Part shown: positions 52,501-61,600 of the stretch, piece by piece
Position numbering within the stretch: position 1 is the first letter of the stretch
Layout: each line of letters opens with the position of its first letter
Notes under the pieces: generated by a model
Databases searched by the model: none
Seen by the model: only the letters and a program-made list of their open reading frames with translations
What the model was told of the DNA's origin: nothing
Made by a program: the position numbers and the translations under genes
Assembly: GCA_017624495.1 (NCBI GenBank)
Contig: JAGAMY010000047.1
Location: forward strand, 42,468-106,467
Origin: Lachnospiraceae bacterium
Lineage (GTDB): Bacteria > Bacillota > Clostridia > Lachnospirales > Lachnospiraceae
Reading direction: 5' to 3'
DNA length: 64,000 nt

Positions 52501-54527
52501 AATTCTTTTACCGGAATTTCCTCTGGCCGGTTCACTTCTAACATATCAAAAAAGGTCAGTGCATTAGGGATTTCTCCACCTTTTTCCATTTCTTTTACCT
52601 GTAAGGTCGCAAGACGTCTGGCAAATTCTTCTAATTCATTATCTTCCACTTTATCAAAGACAATTCTTTGTCTTTCTGCTATCCGTCCACCCACATCATA
52701 CATCCCTTGAAATTCGGCTGTATTTTCAATAATGAAATCACAGGCATTTGGTAATTCTTCATAGCGTTCCGTTAAAATACATGTCGTCAGTCCACAAGCA
52801 TTTTCTTTTTCAAAAATATATTTTGTAATGAGTTCTCCCTCTAAAAGCTCTGCATCCGAAATAAACAGAATATAATATGGTTTTGGCAATTTTGCATTTT
52901 TATCCTGTTTTTCTTCTATACGAGTACGAAAGATTTTGGTAAGTTCATAAAATACTTCACTTGCCTGTTCTTTACTATCCGCTACATAACGGGTTTTCTT
53001 ATCTTCCGCCCATACATGGGGAAGCCATTTTGCATATTTCCACTTTGCGCTTTCTCTACCCTCTTCTCCGTTGTATACAAATCCCATTTTGACATCCGTA
53101 TAACAGTTATTCGCAGCAATCTGTGCACTGATAATCTGTGCGATTTCAATTGCTCCGTTTTTTTCCATTCCGCCTACAATTCCAATCAGATTATTTCTTG
53201 TAAAATCCAGTGTCACCGGTACATCATAGAGTACCTCATAGTTTTCTTTAATGTATCTTGGTTTTTCCTCTAATTCATCTTTGAATAATACAAACTTTTT
53301 CTTCGGTACATCTAATGCTATCTGAAAAGGAATATTTCCAATTCCTAAACGGTGCTTTAAAAAGTCTTTATGGGTAGCATTTCTGTTCCACAATGTACTC
53401 TTTGTTTCATCATAAGACAGACATTCTCCTGCTGCCGGATACATTTCAAATAAGGTATCTGAAGTGTTTTTGTATTTTTCTTTAATCTCTTCTGTTTTTT
53501 CCACAAGATATTCGCTATATGCCTCAAAACGATGCTGCATCCGTTCATTTTCTACCTTTTTCTGATGACGGATACTTGCTAACGACCAGCCTACACCTAT
53601 CAATGCCGAAGATACGGACATTACCAGTCCTGAATACATGTACAAGGGACTTCTGCCACCATCCGAAGATGCATACATCATCATCACCGTTCCCATAATC
53701 ATCGGCAGTGCCATAGTAAGGGAAGGACCGATTGTCATGATTAAGGGCTGTTTTTGTGTCGGATTCATCTGTGGAGGTGCTTCAATTCCAATAACTTCCT
53801 GCGGAACTTCTTCTAATGTCCTTGGCGCACGATGAAATATTTTCTTTCCTTTAGAATACTGTATCTCTTTTCCTGCACCGTTCCCTTTTATCTCAAATTT
53901 TAACTGCTTTAATTTATTCCTATTAATCGCTGCATTACTTCCTCTGCGGTCTATTGCAAGAATTTCTCCCAAAAAGACCATTCTTAGTCCCATGATATTT
54001 ATATAATCACCAAAAGACAGTGTTTTCTCCCCATCAATCTTATGTGCATTTACATAAGTACCATTCAGACTGTCATTAGAAATTTTAAATCCATTTCCCA
54101 CTCTGCTGATAACGGCATGTTTTCTGGAGACTAACCGCAGATAATCATATGCAATATCATTTTCTGCATCTTTTCCAATGGTAATCATAGATACATTTCG
54201 TAAATCATATTTTTCATAGGCATGAAAAACAGATTCTGCGTATTTAACAATCAGTGTAATATCCTTTTCTCCTTCTGCTAAAACACTGATTTTATCCATA
54301 TTTTTCAAGACATGACTATGGTAACGTTCCCCATTTATGCGCAGTCCATAAGCTTTATCCGGCTTTAATCTCCATTCGCCATCCATAATTTCTAATTTTA
54401 TTTCTATATTTTTCTTCAAACTGAAAAAATCCTTCTGCAAAACAAATGCGTAATCCGCATTATTTACAGATGGAAGCTGATATTCCTTAAATGCATTTTC
54501 TGAATATACTGAAAGAATCGTATTCAT
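49545..54527 (-). CDS. essC: EssC-type FtsK/SpoIIIE ATPase of the T7SS
   Basis: About 1660 residues, usual for EssC. Two N-terminal FHA domains (first degenerate, about 1-95; second about 105-200 with ITIGKDAENDIAYDYLRLVS, RKHAV and NGTYVN), two membrane helices near 265-320, then three P-loop modules: GTTGSGKSE (about 712), GNIVSGKST (about 1158) and GAARCGKTN (about 1448). Walker B is IIIDEFAEL in the first, FIDNYASF in the second and FIADLGWF in the third, so only the first keeps the catalytic Glu. It is the motor that recruits WXG100 and LXG substrates. A GTG at 54530 is an alternative start; the essA-like stop overlaps. Confidence 0.95.
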   Translation of the reverse strand: MNTILSVYSENAFKEYQLPSVNNADYAFVLQKDFFSLKKNIEIKLEIMDGEWRLKPDKAYGLRINGERYHSHVLKNMDKISVLAEGEKDITLIVKYAESVFHAYEKYDLRNVSMITIGKDAENDIAYDYLRLVSRKHAVISRVGNGFKISNDSLNGTYVNAHKIDGEKTLSFGDYINIMGLRMVFLGEILAIDRRGSNAAINRNKLKQLKFEIKGNGAGKEIQYSKGKKIFHRAPRTLEEVPQEVIGIEAPPQMNPTQKQPLIMTIGPSLTMALPMIMGTVMMMYASSDGGRSPLYMYSGLVMSVSSALIGVGWSLASIRHQKKVENERMQHRFEAYSEYLVEKTEEIKEKYKNTSDTLFEMYPAAGECLSYDETKSTLWNRNATHKDFLKHRLGIGNIPFQIALDVPKKKFVLFKDELEEKPRYIKENYEVLYDVPVTLDFTRNNLIGIVGGMEKNGAIEIAQIISAQIAANNCYTDVKMGFVYNGEEGRESAKWKYAKWLPHVWAEDKKTRYVADSKEQASEVFYELTKIFRTRIEEKQDKNAKLPKPYYILFISDAELLEGELITKYIFEKENACGLTTCILTERYEELPNACDFIIENTAEFQGMYDVGGRIAERQRIVFDKVEDNELEEFARRLATLQVKEMEKGGEIPNALTFFDMLEVNRPEEIPVKELWAKNRIYDNIKGLVGQKAGGAPCYLDVHEKYHGPHGLVAGTTGSGKSETLQTYMLALAVNYSPDDIGFFIIDYKGGGMANLFSGLPHMVGQISNLSGNQVKRAMISIKSENRRRQRVFTEHGVNNINLYTKLYKNGEATMPVPHLFIIIDEFAELKREEPDFMKELISVAQVGRSLGVHLILATQKPSGTVDDNIWSNSKFRLCLRVQDKQDSNDMLHKPDAAYITQAGRCYLQVGNDEVYELFQSGYSGATYEENIQTGNTDIAKLLNLNGKVELTGNSVKLSQKKKTEYMWMETIKGCLHEALNRIGVSLGNCISNQETLREAVNGLYGVFAERNIEYTASQYNTDRLTDFINLYFAISSVAEANTDIVEEMLNQAGINKIKLPQKKEKTQLDAVKEHLAVVAEECGYNYHMQLWMPVLPEKLYLQEFLEFTKKSYKDGIWPQMGEEWSLEFVLGKVDDPANQNQMPLMIDFAKQGHMAIFGNIVSGKSTMMQTMVYALIHRYSPEMINIYALDFSSKMMSAFEEAPHVGGVMYENDTDKIAKFFNMLNTILEERKALFKGGNYSQYVQVHGVELPAILLFIDNYASFKEKTEELYEDMLIRISKEGVSHGIFLIVSGNGIGMNDITSRVCENITFSLCLQLQDKFAYIDLLHSNQIDVLPESGIKGRGLVGYEDAILEYQTALATEADNDYSRIENIRMICEEMRKAWKKKRARKIPEIPQKPVWSEFHELEEYKKLLLDVSKLPVAYDAANASIYGMDLSRVYCYLIYGAARCGKTNFLKVCIQAAMEKEAKVCIIDDPAKDLRNYQKEDVVYADDEQSVFDFFQELLPEFRRRNQMKVQMLNEEKEEEEIFAAMSKEVPYFIFIADLGWFIPFVYNAEKNMRGFLENIVAKGRLHNIYFIAPMALESRFELEGYALYDSFFGYKTGVHFGGKTEDNPILNFDYMSYMEKTKGELPGIGCLPDVMSDADTAKIVVPVARR

Positions 54528-54739
54528 CACAAATTTCCCCCTCGTTTTTCATTTGTCAATGCCTTGTTTAAGCTGTTTTTCCTTTCTGATTCCCTATAAT
54601 TTACAATTTCTTTTTTTCTCTTTTTTCTTGTCCTAAGAACATAGATAACCAGTCCTAAAAGTATAACTAAAACAATTATTTCATACATTAGAACTGCCGG
54701 TTTCGACAGCAAAACCACTTTCACATCTTCCCAATCCAT
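54527..54739 (-). CDS. Small single-helix membrane protein at the EssA position
   Basis: 70 residues from the ATG at 54739-54737 (GGAGAG ten bases upstream). One membrane helix (about 18-40: AVLMYEIIVLVILLGLVIYV) with a strongly basic cytosolic tail (RTRKKRKK). Its position immediately before essC matches that of EssA or YueC-like proteins, but it is shorter than EssA and sequence identity is not evident. First gene of the secretion operon. Confidence 0.65.
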   Translation of the reverse strand: MDWEDVKVVLLSKPAVLMYEIIVLVILLGLVIYVLRTRKKRKKEIVNYRESERKNSLNKALTNEKRGGNL

Positions 54740-54776
54740 CTTTATCACACTCTCCTCTTTCGTTCTCTTCTTTTAA

Positions 54777-54805
54777 ATTATAACTTAATACGTTTACTTT
54801 TTCAA
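54777..54805 (-). promoter_or_regulatory. Promoter of the T7SS operon (TTGAAA-17-TATAAT)
   Basis: On the minus strand TTGAAA (54805-54800) and a perfect TATAAT (54782-54777) are 17 bases apart, about 40 bases before the essA-like start. The -35 box overlaps one copy of a TTTTTCAAC(C/T) word that recurs at 54863-54872 and, in part, at 54887-54895 in the same intergenic region; these may be operators for the divergent XRE regulator. Confidence 0.85.
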
Positions 54806-54964
54806 CCTTACACGTTTATTTTTGTATTCTATTATTCATTACCGACCACCTAAAACGTCATATTTTTCAACTCTCTGCGGTATACTAATTCAACCTATAT
54901 CGTTGTAAATTTAAACATAGATGTTTATTATCCCATTCCATTATTATTAAAGGAGATATCCCAT

Positions 54965-55339
54965 ATGAATTCTACATTTTACCCTACAAAAGACTATAAA
55001 CCTGCTATGGGAAAACGGTTACGAACTTACCGACAACTGAATAATTATACGCAGGAAAATATGGCTGAAATTTTAGACATTTCTTTAAAGCATTACAGCG
55101 AAGTAGAACGCGGAATCACTGGTCTTTCTATTGAAAAACTCATATTCCTGTCTGAACGGTTTGATATCAGTTTAGATTATCTGCTGAAGGGAAATAGCGC
55201 TGAACCAAGTCTTCCTTCACCCATGTCTGAAATCTATCAGACATGTCCGGATGACCGGAAACCTTACTTTTTAGAATTGTTTAAATGTGTAAATTATCTT
55301 ATACATGGCGATATGAATCATTCCCACAAAAAACTGTAA
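54965..55339 (+). CDS. XRE-family transcription regulator divergent from the T7SS operon
   Basis: 124 residues. An HTH_3 domain at about 17-78: MGKRLRTYRQLNNYTQENMA, LDISLKHYSEVERGITGLS, SLDYLLKG. A short C-terminal region follows. AAGGAG site nine bases before the ATG. A TATACT at 54881-54886 is a likely -10 box with a weak -35. It is the only plus-strand gene next to the secretion operon and shares its upstream region, so it is the best candidate for its direct regulator. Confidence 0.85.
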   Translation: MNSTFYPTKDYKPAMGKRLRTYRQLNNYTQENMAEILDISLKHYSEVERGITGLSIEKLIFLSERFDISLDYLLKGNSAEPSLPSPMSEIYQTCPDDRKPYFLELFKCVNYLIHGDMNHSHKKL

Positions 55340-55386
55340 AAAAACGTCTTATACGGAAACCATTCCATTCCGTATAAGACGTTTTT
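55339..55386. terminator. Bidirectional terminator between XRE and MCP genes
   Basis: AAAACGTCTTATACGGAA pairs perfectly with TTCCGTATAAGACGTTTT across a nine-base loop, with A and T tracts on either side, so it works for both converging genes (plus-strand regulator, minus-strand chemoreceptor). Confidence 0.9.
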
Positions 55387-55387
55387 G

Positions 55388-56689
55388 TTAATTTAATATT
55401 TTCTGTTTTAACGAATCCGCACCAAATTCTTTAATATGCTCTACCAATTCCTCCGAAACATTTATGACAGTTCCCGTCGCTTCGTTACACTCATCTACAA
55501 TCTGACGGAATTCTTCCATACTATTTGCGGTTACTTCTGCACTATCTGCATTCTGTTGTGCAGATACTGTTAATAACTCCACGCTGCTTTCAATCACATT
55601 TTTGTGTGTATGTAATGCTCCTACATCTTCACGAATATCATGAATAGAACCACTTACTTTTTCGATTTCTTTGTTTAACGAACTAAATATGCCCTCTGTT
55701 TCCTGAATTTTTTCATTCTGCTTTAAGAAGGCTTCAGATACTTCTTTTGTAATTTCAACGCTTTCTTTGGAGTTATCTAACAAGGCAGCAACAATCTGCT
55801 CAATCTGTTCTGTAGATTCTCTGGACTGATCCGCTAATGCCCGGATTTCTTCTGCTACAACCGCAAATCCTCTGCCATGTTCACCTGCTCTTGCTGCCTC
55901 AATACTTGCATTCAGGGCAAGAAGATTTGTCTGACTGGAAATCCCTGTAATAATTTCGGTTGCTGCACGAATCTTTTGGGCAGAGGCATTTGTAAGCTCC
56001 GTCTGCTGTCGGACATTTTCCATTGCTTTACTACTTGTCTGACTAATATCTACCAATTCTACCATAATTCTTTCTGCGGTATCATCACATGTCTTCATTA
56101 ACTCTGCACTTTCTGCAAGCATTTCAATACTCTGAGTTATATTTTCAATAGAGCAGCTGATAGCATCTATTTTCTCTTTCATATCTGCTATCTGTTCTGC
56201 CTGGGAAATTGTATTGTTGGTGATTGTCTCCACTTCATTTTCTGTCTGTACTACTGCATTTGTCATATTTGTAAAAATATTTTTAAAATTCTCCGATACA
56301 TCTTCTAAATCTGTTGTAGCTTTTCGGATACCATTTACAATTTTAGCAAAGGAAAGCATTTTATCCTGTGTAATGCGTGCCATTTCACCCAATTCATCAT
56401 TTCTTTCCAATAACTTATTTATCTTAGCATCCATCACATCATCATTTTTTGTTTTCATACCACCTAATATATGAATAAATCTGCCCATCAGGTATCTAAA
56501 TACAAGCCCGATCCCTATCAGTATCACTAAAATGGCAACCACATTTAATATCAGTACAGTTAACGTATTGATTATACCATTTTCCAATAGTTTTAAGGCT
56601 ACGACCTGCCATAAAACAAACAAGCCGAATCCCACTGTAATACCGGCAATAATTTTTTTTAATAACGCTCTTTTTTTTGAAATGTCCAT
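55388..56689 (-). CDS. Methyl-accepting chemotaxis-type protein without sensor domain
   Basis: 433 residues. Two membrane helices at about 10-35 and 42-68 are separated by only a few residues, so there is no extracellular ligand domain. A HAMP-like linker and a long coiled-coil signalling domain follow, with the tip [20 protein letters not shown] and [20 protein letters not shown]. It could sense membrane state or interact with another sensor. No chemotaxis kinase genes nearby. AGGAGG site. Confidence 0.9.
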   Translation of the reverse strand: MDISKKRALLKKIIAGITVGFGLFVLWQVVALKLLENGIINTLTVLILNVVAILVILIGIGLVFRYLMGRFIHILGGMKTKNDDVMDAKINKLLERNDELGEMARITQDKMLSFAKIVNGIRKATTDLEDVSENFKNIFTNMTNAVVQTENEVETITNNTISQAEQIADMKEKIDAISCSIENITQSIEMLAESAELMKTCDDTAERIMVELVDISQTSSKAMENVRQQTELTNASAQKIRAATEIITGISSQTNLLALNASIEAARAGEHGRGFAVVAEEIRALADQSRESTEQIEQIVAALLDNSKESVEITKEVSEAFLKQNEKIQETEGIFSSLNKEIEKVSGSIHDIREDVGALHTHKNVIESSVELLTVSAQQNADSAEVTANSMEEFRQIVDECNEATGTVINVSEELVEHIKEFGADSLKQKILN

Positions 56690-56816
56690 AAATATCCTCC
56701 TTATCCTGCGTTTATATTCTTTATAAAACTATATTTAGTATACCATACTTTCGTACCATATCCTACTAAATTTTTTATAAATTGTAACTATTCAGTACTT
56801 CATGGTTACAATAAAT

Positions 56817-57635
56817 TTACAAATGCTGTTTTCTATATTTATCCGGTGAAAGCCCTATTCTTTTTCTGAATACATAACAAAAATAGCTGGCATTATCGAA
56901 CCCACACATTTTTGCAATATCATAAATCTTTTTTGTGGGATACTGCACCAGCAGAAGTCTCGCATGAATCAGACGAATTTTAAGCAGTGTATGGATAATG
57001 GTCTGACCGGTCTGCTTTTTAAAATAAGTACATGCATATTCTCTGGATAACTGTACATGATCTGCTATTTCCTGTATGGATATAGGCTCACTATAGTGCT
57101 GCTCCATATACTGCGTTATTTTTTGTGTCAATTCATCTGTCTTGCCCACATCATTATAAAGTACACGGTGAATACTTTTTGAAAAATCCAGCAAAAAATC
57201 ATAGCTTAACTTAGACAAATAAAACATATCTGCATTTTCCAATCCCTGAACATATGCATAGATTTTCTTCAGCTTATTGAGCAGTTCACTGCTGTTTACG
57301 CAGATAAATGGTCCCGATTTTTCAATTTTTAAAAGTTTAACTATCTGCTGGCATAAATCACCGTCTATGCCAATGACACTGACTTTCCAGTCTTTTGTAA
57401 CGCTTTTATAACTATGCGAAATATTTTTTTCTATAACAAAGCCCATACCCGGACCAATTCTTGCCTTTTCTCCGGAAATGATTATCTCTCCTTCCCCTTC
57501 TAAGCAAAAGAAATATTGATACACGTCCAGTCCATCCGGACGAAAAATCGGCTCCTGAAAATGTGAAACCCCTATACTGGTAACACACACAGGTATTTTT
57601 GGCGTTTTTCTGTTATATGCTGTCATTAAAACCAT
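56817..57635 (-). CDS. AraC-family transcription regulator
   Basis: 272 residues: an N-terminal cupin-like sensing domain (YFFCLEGEGEIIISGEKARI, about 35-80) and a C-terminal pair of HTH motifs (SIQEIADHVQLSREYACTYF, IAKMCGFDNASYFCYVFRKR, GLSPDKYRK). GAGGTG site before the ATG. It diverges from the permease gene at 57739, with about 100 bases between, and probably regulates it in response to a sugar. Confidence 0.9.
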   Translation of the reverse strand: MVLMTAYNRKTPKIPVCVTSIGVSHFQEPIFRPDGLDVYQYFFCLEGEGEIIISGEKARIGPGMGFVIEKNISHSYKSVTKDWKVSVIGIDGDLCQQIVKLLKIEKSGPFICVNSSELLNKLKKIYAYVQGLENADMFYLSKLSYDFLLDFSKSIHRVLYNDVGKTDELTQKITQYMEQHYSEPISIQEIADHVQLSREYACTYFKKQTGQTIIHTLLKIRLIHARLLLVQYPTKKIYDIAKMCGFDNASYFCYVFRKRIGLSPDKYRKQHL

Positions 57636-57678
57636 TTTTTCACCTCAATATTTTTATATAAATATCATTATATTGCAA

Positions 57679-57707
57679 TTTACACTGGTAAACAATTCTT
57701 TTATACT
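57679..57707 (+). promoter_or_regulatory. Promoter of the ABC permease gene (TTTACA-17-TATACT)
   Basis: TTTACA at 57679-57684 and TATACT at 57702-57707 with 17 bases between, 31 bases before the ATG at 57739. It lies in the intergenic region shared with the AraC regulator. Confidence 0.7.
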
Positions 57708-57738
57708 TAATTTATCACATTTTAAGGAGAGACCACAC

Positions 57739-58539
57739 ATGCGAAAAATGATAAAAAAAATAAAAACAGCAGGAACATATATTTTTTTAAGCATCACCTC
57801 ACTATGCTTTCTTCTCCCACTGTACTATGTATTTTGTTTAGCCAGCGGTGGCAGCATTGACCCAAGAGAAGGGCTTCCGCATCCCGGTTTGGATTTATGG
57901 AAAAATATTTCTTTTATTTTGTTTAAAACAGATTTTATGCACTCTTTTCTCTATACCTTAAGCTATACTTTGGTGCAAACCTTTCTAACTTTAGTGGTCT
58001 GTGCATTAGCCGGCTATGGATTTGAAATTTATAACGACCGACATAAGGATAAATTTTTTAAGGTTATTCTCTGGACATACATGGTTCCCTTTACTACCTT
58101 TGTGGTGCCCATGTTTATGATTTTTGGCGATTTAGGGATGGTAAATACCACAACTGCCATGATTCTGCCGTTTATTGCTTCGCCGTTGATTATTATGGTA
58201 TTCAGACAACAGTCGAGAGCTTTTCCAAAGGAATTGATTGAGGCAGCAAGAATGGACGGTTTACGGGAGCCTTTTATTTTTCTGCGTGTATATGTGCCAA
58301 ATATGAAACCTACCTTTGCCTGTGGCGTGATTATTGCTTTTCTGAATGGATGGAATTCTTACCAGTGGCCAAGAATTATTATGCAGAATGATGAAGTCAT
58401 GGCAATGACGGTATATCTGACACATCAGGGACATGGGAATACAATGACTTTAATTTTGATGAGTATGATACCGACTTTGATTGTGTTTTTTGCTTTTCAA
58501 AAGTATTTTGTAGAAGGAATGAAGGGGGCATTACAATAA
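57739..58539 (+). CDS. Solitary carbohydrate ABC transporter permease (MalG-like)
   Basis: 266 residues from the ATG with AAGGAGAG upstream; the longer open frame starting at 57673 includes the promoter. Six membrane helices and the EAA loop EAARMDGLREPFIFLRVYVP that contacts the ATPase. Such permeases normally come with a partner permease and a solute-binding protein in one operon. Neither is here: a terminator follows at once. It may pair with components elsewhere or be a leftover of a lost operon. Confidence 0.88.
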   Translation: MRKMIKKIKTAGTYIFLSITSLCFLLPLYYVFCLASGGSIDPREGLPHPGLDLWKNISFILFKTDFMHSFLYTLSYTLVQTFLTLVVCALAGYGFEIYNDRHKDKFFKVILWTYMVPFTTFVVPMFMIFGDLGMVNTTTAMILPFIASPLIIMVFRQQSRAFPKELIEAARMDGLREPFIFLRVYVPNMKPTFACGVIIAFLNGWNSYQWPRIIMQNDEVMAMTVYLTHQGHGNTMTLILMSMIPTLIVFFAFQKYFVEGMKGALQ

Positions 58540-58546
58540 CAAGCCA

Positions 58547-58588
58547 AAACAGGCACAGGGATTTTTTATATAGTCCCTGTGCCTGTTT
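58547..58588. terminator. Hairpin terminator between the permease and NRPS-like genes
   Basis: AAACAGGCACAGGGA pairs perfectly (15 pairs) with TCCCTGTGCCTGTTT across a 12-base loop. It lies eight bases after the permease stop and about 15 bases after the convergent NRPS-like stop, so it probably serves both. T tracts are short. Confidence 0.8.
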
Positions 58589-58602
58589 CGTCTCTATTGT
58601 AT

Positions 58603-61600
58603 TTATACAGGATTTATGTTTATTTTTTCCGGTATCCATACGGGATGTAATTTATCTGCAAGATAAGCTTTTAACGTCTCATCCTCTGGCATTTCCTTGT
58701 TTTTACCATCTGCAATCGTAATGTCTGCACCTACATGAATGGAATTATCTGCTCCATAATAGGTATATGCCTTTGCTCCTGTTATCCCTTCATACATACA
58801 AAGTGCCCTTTCCACCTGATACAAATCGATAAAGTGGCGACCCTTTAAGCCTTCTATCATAACAGTTCTGCCGACATTTTCTAAAAATTCCACTTCACCG
58901 GCAGGCGTGATTCTTGCTGTAAGTCCGGTCTGATAGAGTGTGCCTTCACCATATGGATTTTCCATCTGGTCAACATACTCTTTTGTCGGATAGTCCATGA
59001 TGTATAGGTCACCCCAGCCACCGAATGGCTTTTTAAGACAACTGCTGTCTAAAACATACGGTTTACATTTTGTATCCGAAGACACATCCGGTATCAGCGC
59101 ATAACCTGCTGCTTCATTAATTTTTCCGGCTTCAATATAAAAATGTTTTGGTCTGTCACTGTCTGCAATGTATTTTTTCAAACGACGTACAGAGGATTCT
59201 GTCTGCATCGCCTGCAAAATAGCTTCAAAACAGCGCATAAACACTTCTAACTGCGCTTTATCATAACGATTTTCCCAATATCTAAGCTCATAGAAATAGC
59301 CTTTTTTATCCGACATCACCTGCAAATGGAATGGCAGAGCATCTAACTGCAATTTCTGACGTTCCGCAGGCGCACCACCGATTTCGTTAATGTTTAAAAT
59401 GTCTCCCTGATACTGGAAAAACATCTCGTCTGCATGCAAATTAGATGTATGGCAATCCATAGTACGAAGTATCTGTTTTGCTGATTTTTGCAGCAATTCC
59501 GGTACAGTTTCATGGGGTTTTCTGGTGTAGCGGAAATAGTATGTAGTAAATAAAGCTCCTGTCAGACGATTCCATCGGCTGTCGGTTCTTCCACTGTGAA
59601 TACTTGTGGACAGCACATCATCCTCATTGGCAAACACACTGATACAGTAATTAAATGCTGTTAAAAATAATACATTTTCGGATACGCCATGTTTTTGGCA
59701 GAAAGCCTGTATTTTCTTTTTGCCAATATCATTTAGGCGGCCACGCAGTGAACAATTTATACCTTTGGCAAGATTACTCTCTGCACTTTTTCGGCTGTTG
59801 CAGGTTAAAATACTCTTTTTAATCTTCAAATTATTCGTCTGCTGTAAAAAATACTTTACGTCCTCTTCGATTCCGCCACGCTCTTTCCTTGCCATTTCAT
59901 CCAAAATATACTCATATAGCGTATATGTCTGTTTACGCACCTCTTCGCCCTTATAGATGGCATTGATATCTTCAAAAATAACGTTCATACTCATGCCATC
60001 ACCGATGATATGGGCTAAATCAAAGAAGAAATAATTACCACTTGGCATCTTATATATTCCGGCATGGAAAAGTGGCTCATTTTCTGTATACATAAATGGA
60101 TAAATCAGATTTTTCCGTACATTTTCCCACTCTGCATCTGTCATTTCATAAATTGGAATATCTATCTTACGGCTGTCATCACGGAAATTCTTTAATACGC
60201 CTTCCTGTGGCATTATAATATCCTTTAATTCCGGATGAATTTCAAACACCTGCTCTGTTGCTGCTTTTAGCCGTTCTAAATCCACACTGCTGTCTAATTT
60301 AAACAAAAATGGCAGATTTGATGTGGTATTTCCACGAAGAATATACCCAAAATATGTCTGCAAACCAGTCAGCGGATACACCTGTTGTACTTCATAGGCA
60401 GCAGTATTTTCTTCTTTTTCTTTTGCAAAAGCTTCTAATTTTTCAACCGTTGCATGCTGGCTTAATTCCTGTAAATTTATGGATATCTGCATCTTATCGT
60501 AAAGTGCGGACAATAACATCACACTGCCTAAGGAATCTAAGCCCGCTTCATACAAATCTGTATCTATACCAAATTTCTGATGTCCAAGACTTTCTGCTAC
60601 AGCATTATAAATCTTCTGCTGTGTTTCATTCTCCGGCAGTTTTAATTTGGCAAGGGCTTCTTTCTGCTTTTCTTTCTGTTCAAAATACTTTCCACGAATG
60701 ATTTTTTTAGAAGAAGTCTTTTCAAATGGAATGTAACGGACATGGCTCTGCAAAATCCGCTTATAGCTTGGCAAATCTTCGTTGTGTTTTTTGATAATAT
60801 CCGCAATTGCCTGCTCTAAATCTTCAATACCTGCTGTTTCTGCCAATTGAAGATTCGGATATACTTCTGCACAAATTTTGTCCTCTTCTCCATATACTAA
60901 AATATCTTCTATTAATGTCTCATCCACAAAAAGATTTTCTAACTGCTCCGGTGCAACATTTTCACCATTACTTAAAATAATCAGATTTTTACATCTTCCT
61001 GTGAAGAATAAAAATCCTTCTTCATCAATATATCCCAAATCACCTGTACGAAGCCATCCGTCTTCCGTAATGGTCTTAGCAGTTTCTTCCGGGTCTTTAT
61101 AATAGCCCATCATGACAGAAGGACTCTTTACCTGAATCTCTCCATCCACAATCCGCACCTGACAGCGGGATACAATCCTTCCTACGGAAGACACCTTATC
61201 CGGGCGATTCCAGTCCGGTGCAGAAATCTTTGGTGAACACTCTGACATCCCATAACCCTGCGCAATGGAAATACCAATTTCTCCATAACATTTTGCCAGC
61301 TCCGGTGCAAGATAACCACCGCCACTAACAATTTTGTGCAGACATTTTCCTAGTACCAGACTTTTGATTTCGTCGATGCTCTTCTCTTTATACTGCTCTT
61401 TTAATACAGCAATACGGTTGTACAAAGTCTTTGCCATCATCGGCACCATACGAATAACGGTTGGCTGAAACAACTGGATATGGGCTGCCAGCTTTGTCAT
61501 ATCCTGATTTAAACACAGTACATTACCATATCTTAAACCTAATAAAAAGTCTCCATTTAAACAGAAAATATGATGTACCGGCAAAACATTCATATAGACT

